From: Planctomycetota bacterium
GTDB taxonomy: Bacteria; Planctomycetota; UBA1135
DNA: 64,000 nt
Assembly: GCA_004295085.1 (NCBI GenBank)
Contig: SHNF01000017.1
Span: 249,058-313,057 of the forward strand
Direction of reading: 5' to 3'
In this document: positions 16,544-24,292 of the stretch, piece after piece
How the letters are laid out: the number at the start of each line of letters is the position of its first letter
Position numbering within the stretch: position 1 is the first letter of the stretch
Notes under the pieces: generated by a model
Seen by the model: only the letters and a program-made list of their open reading frames with translations
What the model was told of the DNA's origin: nothing
The model's database searches: none
Translations under genes and position numbers: made by a program

Positions 16544-17629
16544 GTGCAAGCGCTGCTCCAGGCCTTCGCGGCAGCCGCGAAGCCGGAGGGACCGGAGCGC
16601 ATCGGCATGGAGTACGAACGCTTCGTCCTGCGTGCGGACGGCGCGCCGGTCCCCTACTCCGGGCCGGACGGCGTGGAGGAGCTGCTCCGGGACCTGCAGC
16701 GGCGCCTGGGCTGGGACGCGCTCGAGGAACAAGGGCGCCTGCTCGGCTTGCAGGCGGCCGACGGTGCCGGCTTCAGCCTGGAGCCCGGCGCGCAGCTCGA
16801 GTACGCCAGCCGCCCGCACGCATCCCTGCGCCCGCTCGCGCAGGAGCTGGCCGGCATCGACGCCCTGGTTGCCGCGCGCGCCGCGCAGCGTTCCCAGCGC
16901 CTGCACGCCGCCGGCGTGCATCCCAGCGCCACGCCGCAGGACCTGGAGCTCATCCCCAAGGCCCGCTACGCCGTCCTGGAGCCGTACCTGCGCCGCGCCG
17001 GCGAGCTTGGTCTGTGGATGATGAAGTGCACCTGCGGGGTGCAGTTCAGCCTGGACTACCGCGCTCCTGAAGACGCCGCGCGCAAGCTGCGCGTCGCGCT
17101 GCGCCTGGCGCCGGTGTTCCTGGCGCTCTCGGCCAACTCGCCGCGCGCAGGCTATCGCTCCTTCCGGGGCCACATCTGGTCGCGGACGGATCCGGCCCGC
17201 TGCGGCATTCCGCAGGCGCTCACGCGGGCGGACAGCACGCTCGCGGATTACCTGCTGTGGGCGCAATCAGTCCCGCGCATCTTCGCAGAGCCGCTGCGCC
17301 ACCTCAGCACCTTGTTCCCCGAGTCGCGCCTGCGCCCCGGGCGCCTGGAGCTGCGCTGCTTCGACAGCGTGCCGGCACCGCTCGCCCTCGGCTTCGCCGC
17401 CCTGGTGAAAGGCGTCTTCTACGACCCGGCGGCGCTGTCGGCCGCGGAAGCGCTCAGCGCGGCATGGAGCTACGACCAGCTCCTGGCGGCCTGGCACGGC
17501 GCGCAGCGCTTCGGCCTGGACGCGCCGGGCCTGCGCGAGCAGGCCCGCGCCCTGCTGGACAGCGCGCGCCTGCCGCCCGAGGAGCGAGGTTTCCTGGCGC
17601 CGGTGGCAGAGCGGCTCGCCGGCGCCTGA
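16544..17629 (+). CDS. glutamate-cysteine ligase family (GCS2-type) protein
   Basis: A 361-residue ATP-dependent carboxylate-amine ligase of the GCS2 group that includes alphaproteobacterial/plant GshA and actinobacterial EgtA. Supporting landmarks are IGMEYERFVL at the N-terminus (the acidic glutamate-binding/metal site), SLEPGAQLEYASRPHASLR, MKCTCGVQFSLDY, LALSANSP, RSFRGHIWSRTDPARCGIP and RLELRCFDSVP. It would join glutamate to cysteine, the first step toward glutathione or a related thiol; a partner synthetase is not in the window, so gamma-glutamylcysteine itself or another product is possible. Start GTG 16544 lies 7 nt after the preceding stop. It is the last gene of the operon; repeat copy B lies just downstream. 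Confidence 0.8.
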   Translation: MQALLQAFAAAAKPEGPERIGMEYERFVLRADGAPVPYSGPDGVEELLRDLQRRLGWDALEEQGRLLGLQAADGAGFSLEPGAQLEYASRPHASLRPLAQELAGIDALVAARAAQRSQRLHAAGVHPSATPQDLELIPKARYAVLEPYLRRAGELGLWMMKCTCGVQFSLDYRAPEDAARKLRVALRLAPVFLALSANSPRAGYRSFRGHIWSRTDPARCGIPQALTRADSTLADYLLWAQSVPRIFAEPLRHLSTLFPESRLRPGRLELRCFDSVPAPLALGFAALVKGVFYDPAALSAAEALSAAWSYDQLLAAWHGAQRFGLDAPGLREQARALLDSARLPPEERGFLAPVAERLAGA

Positions 17630-17657
17630 GCGCAGCGTTTCCGGGGTGCGTTCCCGG

Positions 17658-17687
17658 AACCGTCGCACCAGGTGCCACCTTGGCACC
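17658..17687 (+). repeat. 30-nt palindromic intergenic repeat, copy B
   Basis: AACCGTCGC, 4 nt, GGTGCC, 5 nt, GGCACC. It lies just after the ligase gene in a 246-nt convergent gap (17630-17875) that otherwise holds only copy C and no gene I can support. Confidence 0.65.
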
Positions 17688-17846
17688 GCCACCGCCGCCC
17701 GGATGATGCGGGTCGCAGGCACCCATTTCGGACATCCCAGGAGGATGAGAGGAGGATGCGGGTGGTGCGCCCTTGTCGGTAACTTATAGGCGACTCCGGA
17801 GTTCGTGGACCGCTGGCTCCCTTGGAGTTGGAAGCGCGGGTCAGCC

Positions 17847-17876
17847 GGTGCCAGGAAGGCACCAAGTACGACGGTT
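17847..17876 (-). repeat. 30-nt palindromic intergenic repeat, copy C
   Basis: On the minus strand: AACCGTCGT, 4 nt, GGTGCC, 5 nt, GGCACC. It abuts the stop codon of the minus-strand gene and faces copy B from the other side of the same gap. Confidence 0.65.
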
Positions 17877-19039
17877 CACCGAAAGTCCGGCGCCGGCGCG
17901 CGTTCGTAGCGCCTGGGCTTGGGCTCGGTCGCGGGATAGCTCTTGGTCACCCAGGCGCGCCAGGCCTCTTCCAACTGGAACACGTTGAAGCCGAGAGCTT
18001 CCGGCAGCAGCTCGCTGGAGCTGCGCCGGGAGTGATAGCCGCGCAGCAGCGGCGCCAGCGCGCCGCGGTGCTCGCTGGACACCCAGTCGTAGAAGGAGAA
18101 GGCGTAGGCGTGCTCGTCGGCGCTCAGCTCGCCGCTCTGGCGGCGCAGCAGGCCGGGCAGCACGGCGTCTTTGCTGCGCTCCAGGCGCGTGCGGATGGAG
18201 GAGCGGGCCATGTCCGGGATGCCGCCGGAAGGGATGCCGGTCTCGTCCACGCAGTAATTGGTGGAGCGGCCGATGACCTTGTCCTCGTACCAGTGGCCGG
18301 CGCCCTCGTCCAGCCAGCCGGCGCCCAGATCGCCCACCCATAGCTCGCGGAACAGGTTGGACAACAGCAGGTGCGCGCCGTTGTGGATGGCCAGGCTGTG
18401 CAGGCGCGGGGCGGCGTCCTCGAACTGCGGATCGGCGGTCCAGACGCTGAACACCGGATCGCGGCCCAGCATCTTGAAGTCGCCGCTGCTGGTGCTGAAC
18501 AGGAACTTCTCCATGACCGCGGCGTGATCCTCGCGCCGCTGCCACAGCCACATCCGCGACGGCGAGCGCCGGTCGGCGGCCACGGCCCCGTAGTGGCCGT
18601 CCTGGAGCGCGGCGGCGCGCTCGAGGTCGCGCGCCACCCAGTGCAGGAAAGCGTGGCCATCCACCTTCTTCTTGCCGTCCTTGAGCGCGACGACGTCCAC
18701 CACCAGGCGGAAGTGCAGGGTTTCCGCCCGGGCCAGGGGGCGCTGGAGGTGGGTTTCCAGCGGGTCTTCCTGTGCCAGCCAGGCGGCCGCGGCCTGGCGG
18801 CGCTGCTCCATCTCCGCGCTCAGCGGACCGCCCTCGCATTTCGGACAGTCCACCAGCAGCGACCCGCCGCAGGGAGCACAGCGCGCGGCCACGGAGCAGC
18901 GCGGCACCTCCTGCTCCCACTGGCGCTCCTCGGCGCTGTGCTTGGAGCAGTCCACGACGCCGCGGTGCTCGCACTTGCGGCAGCCTTCCGGCGCCGTCTG
19001 CAGCAGTGCCGCGGCCAGCAGCGGGACAATCGGCAGCAT
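17876..19039 (-). CDS. secreted zinc-ribbon/gluzincin-like protein with HNGAH motif
   Basis: A 387-residue protein with a signal peptide (IVPLLAAALLQTAPEG) and a Cys-rich N-terminal region (residues 20-70: CRKCEHRG, CAPCGG and CPKCEGG) likely to bind zinc. The C-terminal half resembles peptidase-MA/DUF1570-type gluzincins found in planctomycetes: IHNGAHLLLSNLF followed by GWLDEGAGHWYEDKV, equivalent to HExxH and the distal Glu. Here the catalytic Glu of HExxH is Asn, so proteolysis may be lost or altered. The 27381 gene shows the same HNxAH variant. CATAAT (19048-19053) lies 8 nt before ATG 19039. Its role is unknown; it probably acts outside the cytoplasm. Confidence 0.7.
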   Translation of the reverse strand: MLPIVPLLAAALLQTAPEGCRKCEHRGVVDCSKHSAEERQWEQEVPRCSVAARCAPCGGSLLVDCPKCEGGPLSAEMEQRRQAAAAWLAQEDPLETHLQRPLARAETLHFRLVVDVVALKDGKKKVDGHAFLHWVARDLERAAALQDGHYGAVAADRRSPSRMWLWQRREDHAAVMEKFLFSTSSGDFKMLGRDPVFSVWTADPQFEDAAPRLHSLAIHNGAHLLLSNLFRELWVGDLGAGWLDEGAGHWYEDKVIGRSTNYCVDETGIPSGGIPDMARSSIRTRLERSKDAVLPGLLRRQSGELSADEHAYAFSFYDWVSSEHRGALAPLLRGYHSRRSSSELLPEALGFNVFQLEEAWRAWVTKSYPATEPKPRRYERAPAPDFR

Positions 19040-19047
19040 GCCGGCCC

Positions 19048-19053
19048 ATTATG
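19048..19053 (-). promoter_or_regulatory. -10 element (CATAAT), leaderless geometry
   Basis: On the minus strand CATAAT (5 of 6 to consensus) is 8 nt before ATG 19039. Confidence 0.4.
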
Positions 19054-19105
19054 CAGCGTCCCGCGGCCCCGCCGCAGGGGCAAGCGGCGGCGGCGCGCGC
19101 GGGCC

Positions 19106-19132
19106 TTGACACTCTGATAAATGTCGTATACT
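19106..19132 (+). promoter_or_regulatory. lexA promoter with possible LexA operator
   Basis: A consensus -35 TTGACA (19106-19111) and a near-consensus -10 TATACT (19127-19132) are separated by 15 nt; only 8 nt separate the -10 from ATG 19141, predicting a leaderless mRNA. GACA (19108-19111) and TGTC (19122-19125) form an inverted repeat with a 10-nt spacer across the promoter, a plausible autoregulatory operator. Confidence 0.65.
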
Positions 19133-19140
19133 GGGCGCGC

Positions 19141-19773
19141 ATGGGCCGCCGCGCTCAGCCCGAGGAGCTCAGCCCGCGCCAGCGCCAGGCGCTGGAGGCG
19201 GTGCGCGCGTTCCAGCTCCGCCACGGCTATCCGCCGACGCGGGCCGAACTGGGCGCGCTGCTGCGCGTCAGCGCCCAGACGGCCGATTTCCACCTGCGCG
19301 CGCTGGAGCGCAAGGGTCACCTGAGCTTGTCGCGCCAGGCCCGTGCCGTCAACTTCGCGCCGGCGGGGGAGCGCAGCCGCAGCCTGCCGGTGGTGGGCCG
19401 GGTCGCCGCCGGCCGGCCTTTGCTGGCGGTGGAGAACCTGGACGGCAGTCTGCCCTTGCCGGCGAGCTGCGGCGCCGACTTCGCGCTGCGCGTGCAAGGG
19501 GATTCCATGATCGAAGCCGGGATCCTGGACGGCGACCTGGTACTGGTGCAGAAGCTGGAGCAGAAGGGCCGAGAAGCGCGCAAGGGCGACATCGTGGTGG
19601 CGTTGGTGGGCGAGGGCGAACAGGTGGAGGCGACGGTGAAGCGCTACGTGCCCGAGCGCGGGCAGGTGGTTCTGCGCCCGGCCAACTCCGCCATGCGCGA
19701 TATCGTGGTACGCAAGGGCGAGCCGCTGGCGCTGGCGGGGCGCGTGGTCGGCGTGTTGCGGTTGTGGAAGTGA
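19141..19773 (+). CDS. lexA: LexA repressor
   Basis: A 210-residue SOS repressor. The N-terminal winged helix (LSPRQRQALEAVRAF, PPTRAELGALLRVS) is followed by the S24 self-cleavage domain. The cleavage site is Ala90-Gly91 in GRVAAGRPLLA, the nucleophile is Ser122 in GDSMIEAGILDGD, and the general base is Lys167 in ATVKRY. All catalytic residues are present, so RecA-stimulated autocleavage should work. It heads an operon with an S24-like paralogue, a VOC protein and dinB, so LexA probably controls its own transcript and error-prone polymerase IV. Confidence 0.96.
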   Translation: MGRRAQPEELSPRQRQALEAVRAFQLRHGYPPTRAELGALLRVSAQTADFHLRALERKGHLSLSRQARAVNFAPAGERSRSLPVVGRVAAGRPLLAVENLDGSLPLPASCGADFALRVQGDSMIEAGILDGDLVLVQKLEQKGREARKGDIVVALVGEGEQVEATVKRYVPERGQVVLRPANSAMRDIVVRKGEPLALAGRVVGVLRLWK

Positions 19774-20225
19774 AGACGATGCAACCAAGCTACGAGGACG
19801 CAGGGGGGCGGGCGCGGCCGGAAGCGGTTCCGGCCGGCGCGCTGCCGTATCTCGAGGAAGTGCGGCCCAGCGGCCAGGCTGGGGGTTTTCTGCGCAGCGC
19901 CGGCACCGATGCCGGCGGCACGTTCTTCCTGGCGCTGCGCAACGCGGTGGCCGAGAACGAGGACAGCCTCGGCGACGGCGACGTGCTGGCGGTGAGCGGC
20001 GAGACCGATGCCGAGCCCGGCGACCTGGTGGTGTGGTGGACGGGCAGCGAGCGCTCCCTGGCGCTGGCGCGCATGCAAGCCGACCTGTCGCTGCGGCCCG
20101 TGGCCGGCTTCCCCGCTCCGGTCCTGGACGGCGGTCGTCCACCCATGACGCGCGGTGTGGTGGTGGGGCGGCTGCGGCGGCAGTCGAGCTCGACTCCGCG
20201 CTGGTCGGTGGAAAAATTGCGATAA
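19770..20225 (+). CDS. catalytically dead S24/LexA-like paralogue
   Basis: A protein of about 151 residues lying directly after lexA. It aligns with the C-terminal domain of the upstream LexA (FFLALRN with DFALRVQ; LGDGDVLAV with LDGDLVLVQ; GDLVVWW with GDIVVAL; MTRGVVVGRLRR with AGRVVGVLR). It has no helix-turn-helix. The GDSM nucleophile region reads AVAENEDS, and the TVKRY lysine position reads ALARM, so both members of the Ser-Lys dyad are gone. GTG 19770 overlaps the lexA stop (GTGA); ATG 19779 is an alternative start. The operon position before dinB suggests a role in the SOS response, for example binding LexA or the polymerase, as UmuD does. That role is inference; I know no described family for it. 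Confidence 0.65.
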   Translation: MKTMQPSYEDAGGRARPEAVPAGALPYLEEVRPSGQAGGFLRSAGTDAGGTFFLALRNAVAENEDSLGDGDVLAVSGETDAEPGDLVVWWTGSERSLALARMQADLSLRPVAGFPAPVLDGGRPPMTRGVVVGRLRRQSSSTPRWSVEKLR

Positions 20226-20243
20226 GGGATGCAAAGAACAACC

Positions 20244-20738
20244 ATGCCGAAGAAAGTCAGAGCCATTCCCAAGGGTTTCCGCACGGTCACCCCCTACCTG
20301 GTGATCCGCAACTGCGCCGAAGCCGTCAAGTTCTATCAAAAAGCCTTCGACGCCAAGAAGCGCGAGGTCATGAAGGGGCCGGATGGCAAGGGCGTCATGC
20401 ACGCCGAGATCGAGATCGGCAACTCCGTGCTCATGATGTGCGACGAGATGCCCATCATGCAGGGCTGGGTCTCGCCGCAGCAGCTCAATGGCACCACCGT
20501 GTGCCTGAGCTTGTACGTGGAGGACGCGGACCAGCTGTACAAGAAGGCCGTGAAGGCCGGCTGCACCGTGACCATGCCGCTGGCGGACCAGTTCTGGGGC
20601 GACCGCTGCGGCCGCGTGCGCGACCCCTACGGCCACGAGTGGTTCATCGCCACGCACATTGCGGACTTCACGCCCAAGCAGATCAGCAAGGCCGCCGCGG
20701 CGTTCTTGGCCGGCCTGCCGGCGGGAAAGTCGCGCTAG
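20244..20738 (+). CDS. VOC family (PhnB/glyoxalase-like) protein
   Basis: A 164-residue protein with the PhnB-type vicinal-oxygen-chelate fold: TVTPYLVIRNCAEAVKFYQKAF, then GVMHAEIEIGNSVLMMCDE, a second module starting VCLSLYVEDADQLYKKAVKAG, and the end motif DRCGRVRDPYGHEWFIATH. The enzymatic substrate cannot be predicted; PhnB-type proteins are often uncharacterised dioxygenase- or glyoxalase-like. ATG 20244 is preferred over ATG 20229. It sits between the S24-like gene and dinB on the same strand with short gaps, so it may be co-expressed with the SOS genes. Confidence 0.85.
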   Translation: MPKKVRAIPKGFRTVTPYLVIRNCAEAVKFYQKAFDAKKREVMKGPDGKGVMHAEIEIGNSVLMMCDEMPIMQGWVSPQQLNGTTVCLSLYVEDADQLYKKAVKAGCTVTMPLADQFWGDRCGRVRDPYGHEWFIATHIADFTPKQISKAAAAFLAGLPAGKSR

Positions 20739-20756
20739 CCGGCGGCGCGCGCCGGC

Positions 20757-22043
20757 ATGCGCGAGCGCTCGGTCCTGCACGTCGATCTCGACGCCTTCTT
20801 CGTGGCGGTCGAGCGCGTGCGGGACCCACGGCTGCGGGGGCGTCCCGTGGTGGTGGGAGGGGCGCCGGAGCAGCGCGGCGTGGTGGCCGCGGCCAGCTAC
20901 GAGGCACGGGAGCACGGCATCCACTCGGCCATGCCCATGGGCCAGGCTCTGCGCCTGTGTCCGCACCTGGTGCGCGTGCCGGGCGATTCCGCGGCATACG
21001 AACGCGCTTCGCGCGACGTCTTCCGCCTGCTCGGCGACTACACCCCGGTCGTGGAGCAGGTGTCGGTGGACGAAGGCTATCTCGATCTCACCGGCACGCA
21101 GCGCCTGCTCGGCCGCGCCGTGGACGTGGCCGGCCGCCTGCAGCGGGAGGTGAAGGAGCGCCTGCGCCTGGACCTCACCGTGGGTGTGGCCCGCAACCGC
21201 CTGGTGAGCAAGGTGGCCTCGGATTTCGCCAAGCCGGCCGGGCTGTTCGACGTGCGGCCCGGGCTCGAGGCGCGCTTCTTCGCGCCCTTGCCGGTGCGTG
21301 CCCTGCCCGGCATCGGCCCCGTGACCGGCAAGCGGCTGGCGGACTTGAACATCGAGAGGCTGGGCACGCTGGCCTCCACCGAGGAGTGGTTCCTGGAGGA
21401 GGTCTTCGGCAGCTATGGTCCGCTGCTGCGCTCGCGGGCGCGCGGCGAGGACGACACGCCCGTGTGCCCGCCGTGGGAGCTGCCGGAGCAGAAGAGCATC
21501 GGCCACGAGGAGACCTTCGCCCGCGACAGCGCCGACTTCGAGCTGCTGCGCGGCAAGCTCCAGGAGCTGCTGGAGCAGGCGGCGCGGCGCCTGCGCCACG
21601 AGGGCCTGCTGGCGCGCAAGCTCACGCTGAAGCTGCGTTACGCCGACTTCGTCAGCGAGACGCGCGACTGGACCTTCCCCAACCCCACCGACCACGACAT
21701 GGAGCTGCTGGAGCCGGCCCTGGAGCTGCTCCAGCGCATGGCGGCGCGGCGCACCCTGGTGCGGCTGCTGGGCGTGCGCCTGGGCGGCCTGCAGCGCGGC
21801 TACTGGCAGGGGAGCCTGTGGGACGCCCGCCGCGTCCGCGAGCGGCGCCTGATCGCCGCCCTGGACCGGGTGGCGGACCGCTACGGCACGGAAGGGCTGC
21901 GCATCGGCCGCCTGGCGCAATCGCCCGCGTTTCCGGTAACGAAGCGCCCGGTTTCCGGATGGGTGCAGAAACCCACAAGAGGTCCATCATGCATCCCATC
22001 CGCACATCTTCCTGGGCCGGCCTCGCGGCCGCCCTGTTCCTGA
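20757..22043 (+). CDS. dinB: DNA polymerase IV (Y-family)
   Basis: A translesion polymerase of 428 residues. The catalytic core has HVDLDAFFVAVER (first metal Asp), VAAASYEAREHGIHSAMPM and EQVSVDEGYLDLT (second acidic pair), then the thumb helix-hairpin-helix LPGIGPVTGKRLADLNI and the little-finger domain ending near RLGGLQRG. It is expected to extend mismatched or damaged primers during the SOS response, consistent with lexA three genes upstream. The last 20 or so residues look unlike any Y-family tail: they are read from the signal-peptide region of the next gene, which starts 54 nt inside this frame. A lost stop codon or a genuine long overlap are both possible. Confidence 0.94.
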   Translation: MRERSVLHVDLDAFFVAVERVRDPRLRGRPVVVGGAPEQRGVVAAASYEAREHGIHSAMPMGQALRLCPHLVRVPGDSAAYERASRDVFRLLGDYTPVVEQVSVDEGYLDLTGTQRLLGRAVDVAGRLQREVKERLRLDLTVGVARNRLVSKVASDFAKPAGLFDVRPGLEARFFAPLPVRALPGIGPVTGKRLADLNIERLGTLASTEEWFLEEVFGSYGPLLRSRARGEDDTPVCPPWELPEQKSIGHEETFARDSADFELLRGKLQELLEQAARRLRHEGLLARKLTLKLRYADFVSETRDWTFPNPTDHDMELLEPALELLQRMAARRTLVRLLGVRLGGLQRGYWQGSLWDARRVRERRLIAALDRVADRYGTEGLRIGRLAQSPAFPVTKRPVSGWVQKPTRGPSCIPSAHLPGPASRPPCS

Positions 22044-23533
22044 CGGCGGCCGCGGCCGCCCAGTCCCGCAGCGACTTCAACGGCGACGGCTACTCCGACC
22101 TGGCAGTCGGCTGTCCCTTCGACGAGGAGGGCGGACCCGCGAACTCCGGGGCCGTCCAGGTCCTCTACGGGGGGCCGGACGGCTTCACCGGCGCCAGCCA
22201 GCAGCTCCTGTTCGAGAACGCGTTCACGGCGTTCCGCGAGACCGGCGACCAGTTCGGCACCAGCCTGGCGCCCGGCGACTTCAACGGCGACGCTTACTGC
22301 GACCTCGCGGTCGGCATGCCCTACGAGGACCTGGGCGCCCTCAGCGACTGCGGCCAGGTGCTGGTCTACTACGGCGGGCCGGCGGGACTCTCCGCCACGG
22401 CGACGCAGGCCCTGCACTCGGCCTCCTTCCTGTTGGAGGAGTCGGCGCTGCCGCACAACGCGGGCGCCTGGTTCGGCTTCGCGCTGGTCGCCGGCGACTT
22501 CAACGGCGACGGCACCGACGAGCTCGCCATCGGCGCGCCCTACACCCAGGACAGCTGGATCTTCGGGGGCGAGCTGCACGGCGATGTCTACGTGTTCCAT
22601 GGCAGCGCCGGCGGGCTGTACACGGGCTACCGCATCAGCCTGTACGACTACTACACCAACGACATCGGACCGCGCGCAGGCTGGAGCCTCGCGGCCGGCG
22701 ATTTCTTCGGTGGCCCGGAGGACGACATCGCCATCGGCATCCCGGACGTCGTCGGCGGCTCCGAGCTGGGCACCGTGTTCTGCGTCCAGGGAGGCTTCAG
22801 CGGCTTCGCGCGCAACGTCGACAACGGCTGGTATTACGAGCAGTGGCTCTACCAGGTGGACGCGGGCAGCGACGCCGTGATCGGAGACGGCTTCGGCTAC
22901 AGCCTGGCCGCGGGCGACTTCGGGCCCTCCGGCAAGCAGTTCCTGGCCGTGGGAGCACCCTTCGAGGATGTCGGCAGCATCGTGGACGCCGGTGCAGTCA
23001 GCATCTTCGACGTGTACGCCGGCACCGGCGTCACCTGGCACCAGGACTCGAGCGGCGTCCTCGGCATGGCCGAGCCCTACGACCGTTTCGGCCTGAGCCT
23101 GGCCGCGGGCGACTTCAACTCGGACACGGCCGACGACCTTGCCATCGGGGTGCCGGCCGAAGACGTGGGCACGATCGCGGACGCCGGTGCCGTCCAGGTG
23201 CTCTACGGCAACTACGTGAGCGGCCTGGGCTCCGCCGGCAACGACCTCTGGTACCAGGACGTAACGGGAGTCCAGGGAGCCAGCCATGCCTACGATCAAT
23301 TCGGCCGGGCGATCGCGGCGGCGCGCGTCGACGGCGACGTCTACGCCGACCTCATCATCGGCGCTTACAACGACAACGAGTCGGGCAAGACCGCCGGCTG
23401 CCTTCACGTGCTCTTCGGAGGCGGCGGGGGCCTGACGGCCGACGGCGACCAGCTCTGGCACCAGGATTCCGCCAACACCGTGGGCACCGCGACGGTCGGC
23501 GACTGGTACGGCTGGGCGCTTGGCGCCCGCTGA
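21989..23533 (+). CDS. secreted FG-GAP/VCBS repeat protein (seven-bladed propeller)
   Basis: A 514-residue exported protein. The signal peptide ends near AAAAAQS. Seven integrin-alpha-like FG-GAP repeats follow, each ending in a DFNGDGYSDLAVGCP-type segment; five keep a calcium-binding DxNxD or similar loop, two are degenerate (DFFGGPEDDIAIG, DFGPSGKQFLAVG), and the last begins RVDGDVYADLIIG. Seven repeats make one closed propeller, so the protein is probably complete. Such proteins bind partners or polysaccharides at the cell surface. ATG 21989 has a GAGG Shine-Dalgarno. It overlaps the dinB 3' end by about 55 nt. A terminator-like hairpin follows. Confidence 0.88.
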   Translation: MHPIRTSSWAGLAAALFLTAAAAAQSRSDFNGDGYSDLAVGCPFDEEGGPANSGAVQVLYGGPDGFTGASQQLLFENAFTAFRETGDQFGTSLAPGDFNGDAYCDLAVGMPYEDLGALSDCGQVLVYYGGPAGLSATATQALHSASFLLEESALPHNAGAWFGFALVAGDFNGDGTDELAIGAPYTQDSWIFGGELHGDVYVFHGSAGGLYTGYRISLYDYYTNDIGPRAGWSLAAGDFFGGPEDDIAIGIPDVVGGSELGTVFCVQGGFSGFARNVDNGWYYEQWLYQVDAGSDAVIGDGFGYSLAAGDFGPSGKQFLAVGAPFEDVGSIVDAGAVSIFDVYAGTGVTWHQDSSGVLGMAEPYDRFGLSLAAGDFNSDTADDLAIGVPAEDVGTIADAGAVQVLYGNYVSGLGSAGNDLWYQDVTGVQGASHAYDQFGRAIAAARVDGDVYADLIIGAYNDNESGKTAGCLHVLFGGGGGLTADGDQLWHQDSANTVGTATVGDWYGWALGAR

Positions 23534-23557
23534 CCACCGCAAGCCAGCCCTCCTGTC

Positions 23558-23582
23558 GGGCCGCCGGACCCGCCGGCGGCCC
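23558..23582 (+). terminator. hairpin terminator after the FG-GAP gene
   Basis: A perfect 10-bp GC stem (GGGCCGCCGG with CCGGCGGCCC) encloses a 5-nt loop. A T-rich tract is lacking except for a short CCCTTT 6 nt downstream, so it may be rho-assisted. A weaker AACCGGC/GCCGGTT hairpin follows at about 23604-23627. Confidence 0.55.
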
Positions 23583-23714
23583 GATTGCCCTTTCCTGCCA
23601 CGTGAACCGGCTCCCTGGCATGCCGGTTGAGAGAGAGTGGAAGGAGTCAGACCAGCACAGAATCAGAAAAGTCCAAGCTCCCATGGCCCCTGTCGTTTTC
23701 CGCCCGTGAGTCGC

Positions 23715-24269
23715 ATGGCCGAGGCCCCGGACCCCGGCGACGGCGACCTCCTCGACCGCTTCCGGTCGGGCGAAGTCGCCGCCTTCGATCTGCTGGTGGA
23801 TCGCTACCAGGCGCCGCTGCTGCGCTACGCGCACGCGACCCTGCACGATCCCGCGGCGGCCGAAGACGTGGTCCAGGAAACCTTCGTGCGCCTCATCCGG
23901 CACGCCCCGGATCCCGGCAGCAACGGGGCGGTCGGCGCCTGGCTGTTCCGCGTCTGCCGGAATCTGGCCTACGACACCATGAAAACCGAAACGAGAGAAC
24001 GCAAGCGGCGGGAGGCCGCGGGCGCCGCCGACACTGCGTCCTCCGCCGCGCCGCCCGAGAACAACGAGCTGGGCGCGCTGGTGAGCCGCGAGCTGGAGCG
24101 GCTGCCCGCCAAGCAGCGCGAAGTCGTGCGCATGAAGGTGGTGCAGGGCCTCTCGTACCAGGAGATCGCCGGCGCCACCGGGTTACGGCCCGGTTACATC
24201 GGCTGGCTGGTGCACACCGGCTTGAACACGCTCACCGACCGCCTGCGCGCGGCCGGGGCGCTGGCTTGA
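23715..24269 (+). CDS. ECF-type RNA polymerase sigma factor
   Basis: A 184-residue extracytoplasmic-function sigma factor. Region 2 is FRSGEVAAFDLLVDRYQAPLLRYA through AAAEDVVQETFVRLI and GAWLFRVCRNLAYD. Region 4 is LPAKQREVVRMKVVQGLSYQEIAGATGL with its helix-turn-helix. In-frame starts further upstream (ATG 23637, GTG 23706) would add sequence unlike any sigma factor, so ATG 23715 is used. The next gene, 24 nt downstream, has a short cytoplasmic N-terminal region before a membrane helix, the usual arrangement for an anti-sigma factor, so the pair probably forms a transmembrane signalling unit. Confidence 0.93.
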   Translation: MAEAPDPGDGDLLDRFRSGEVAAFDLLVDRYQAPLLRYAHATLHDPAAAEDVVQETFVRLIRHAPDPGSNGAVGAWLFRVCRNLAYDTMKTETRERKRREAAGAADTASSAAPPENNELGALVSRELERLPAKQREVVRMKVVQGLSYQEIAGATGLRPGYIGWLVHTGLNTLTDRLRAAGALA

Positions 24270-24292
24270 GGGCATTCGAAGGGGCAGTGGAC

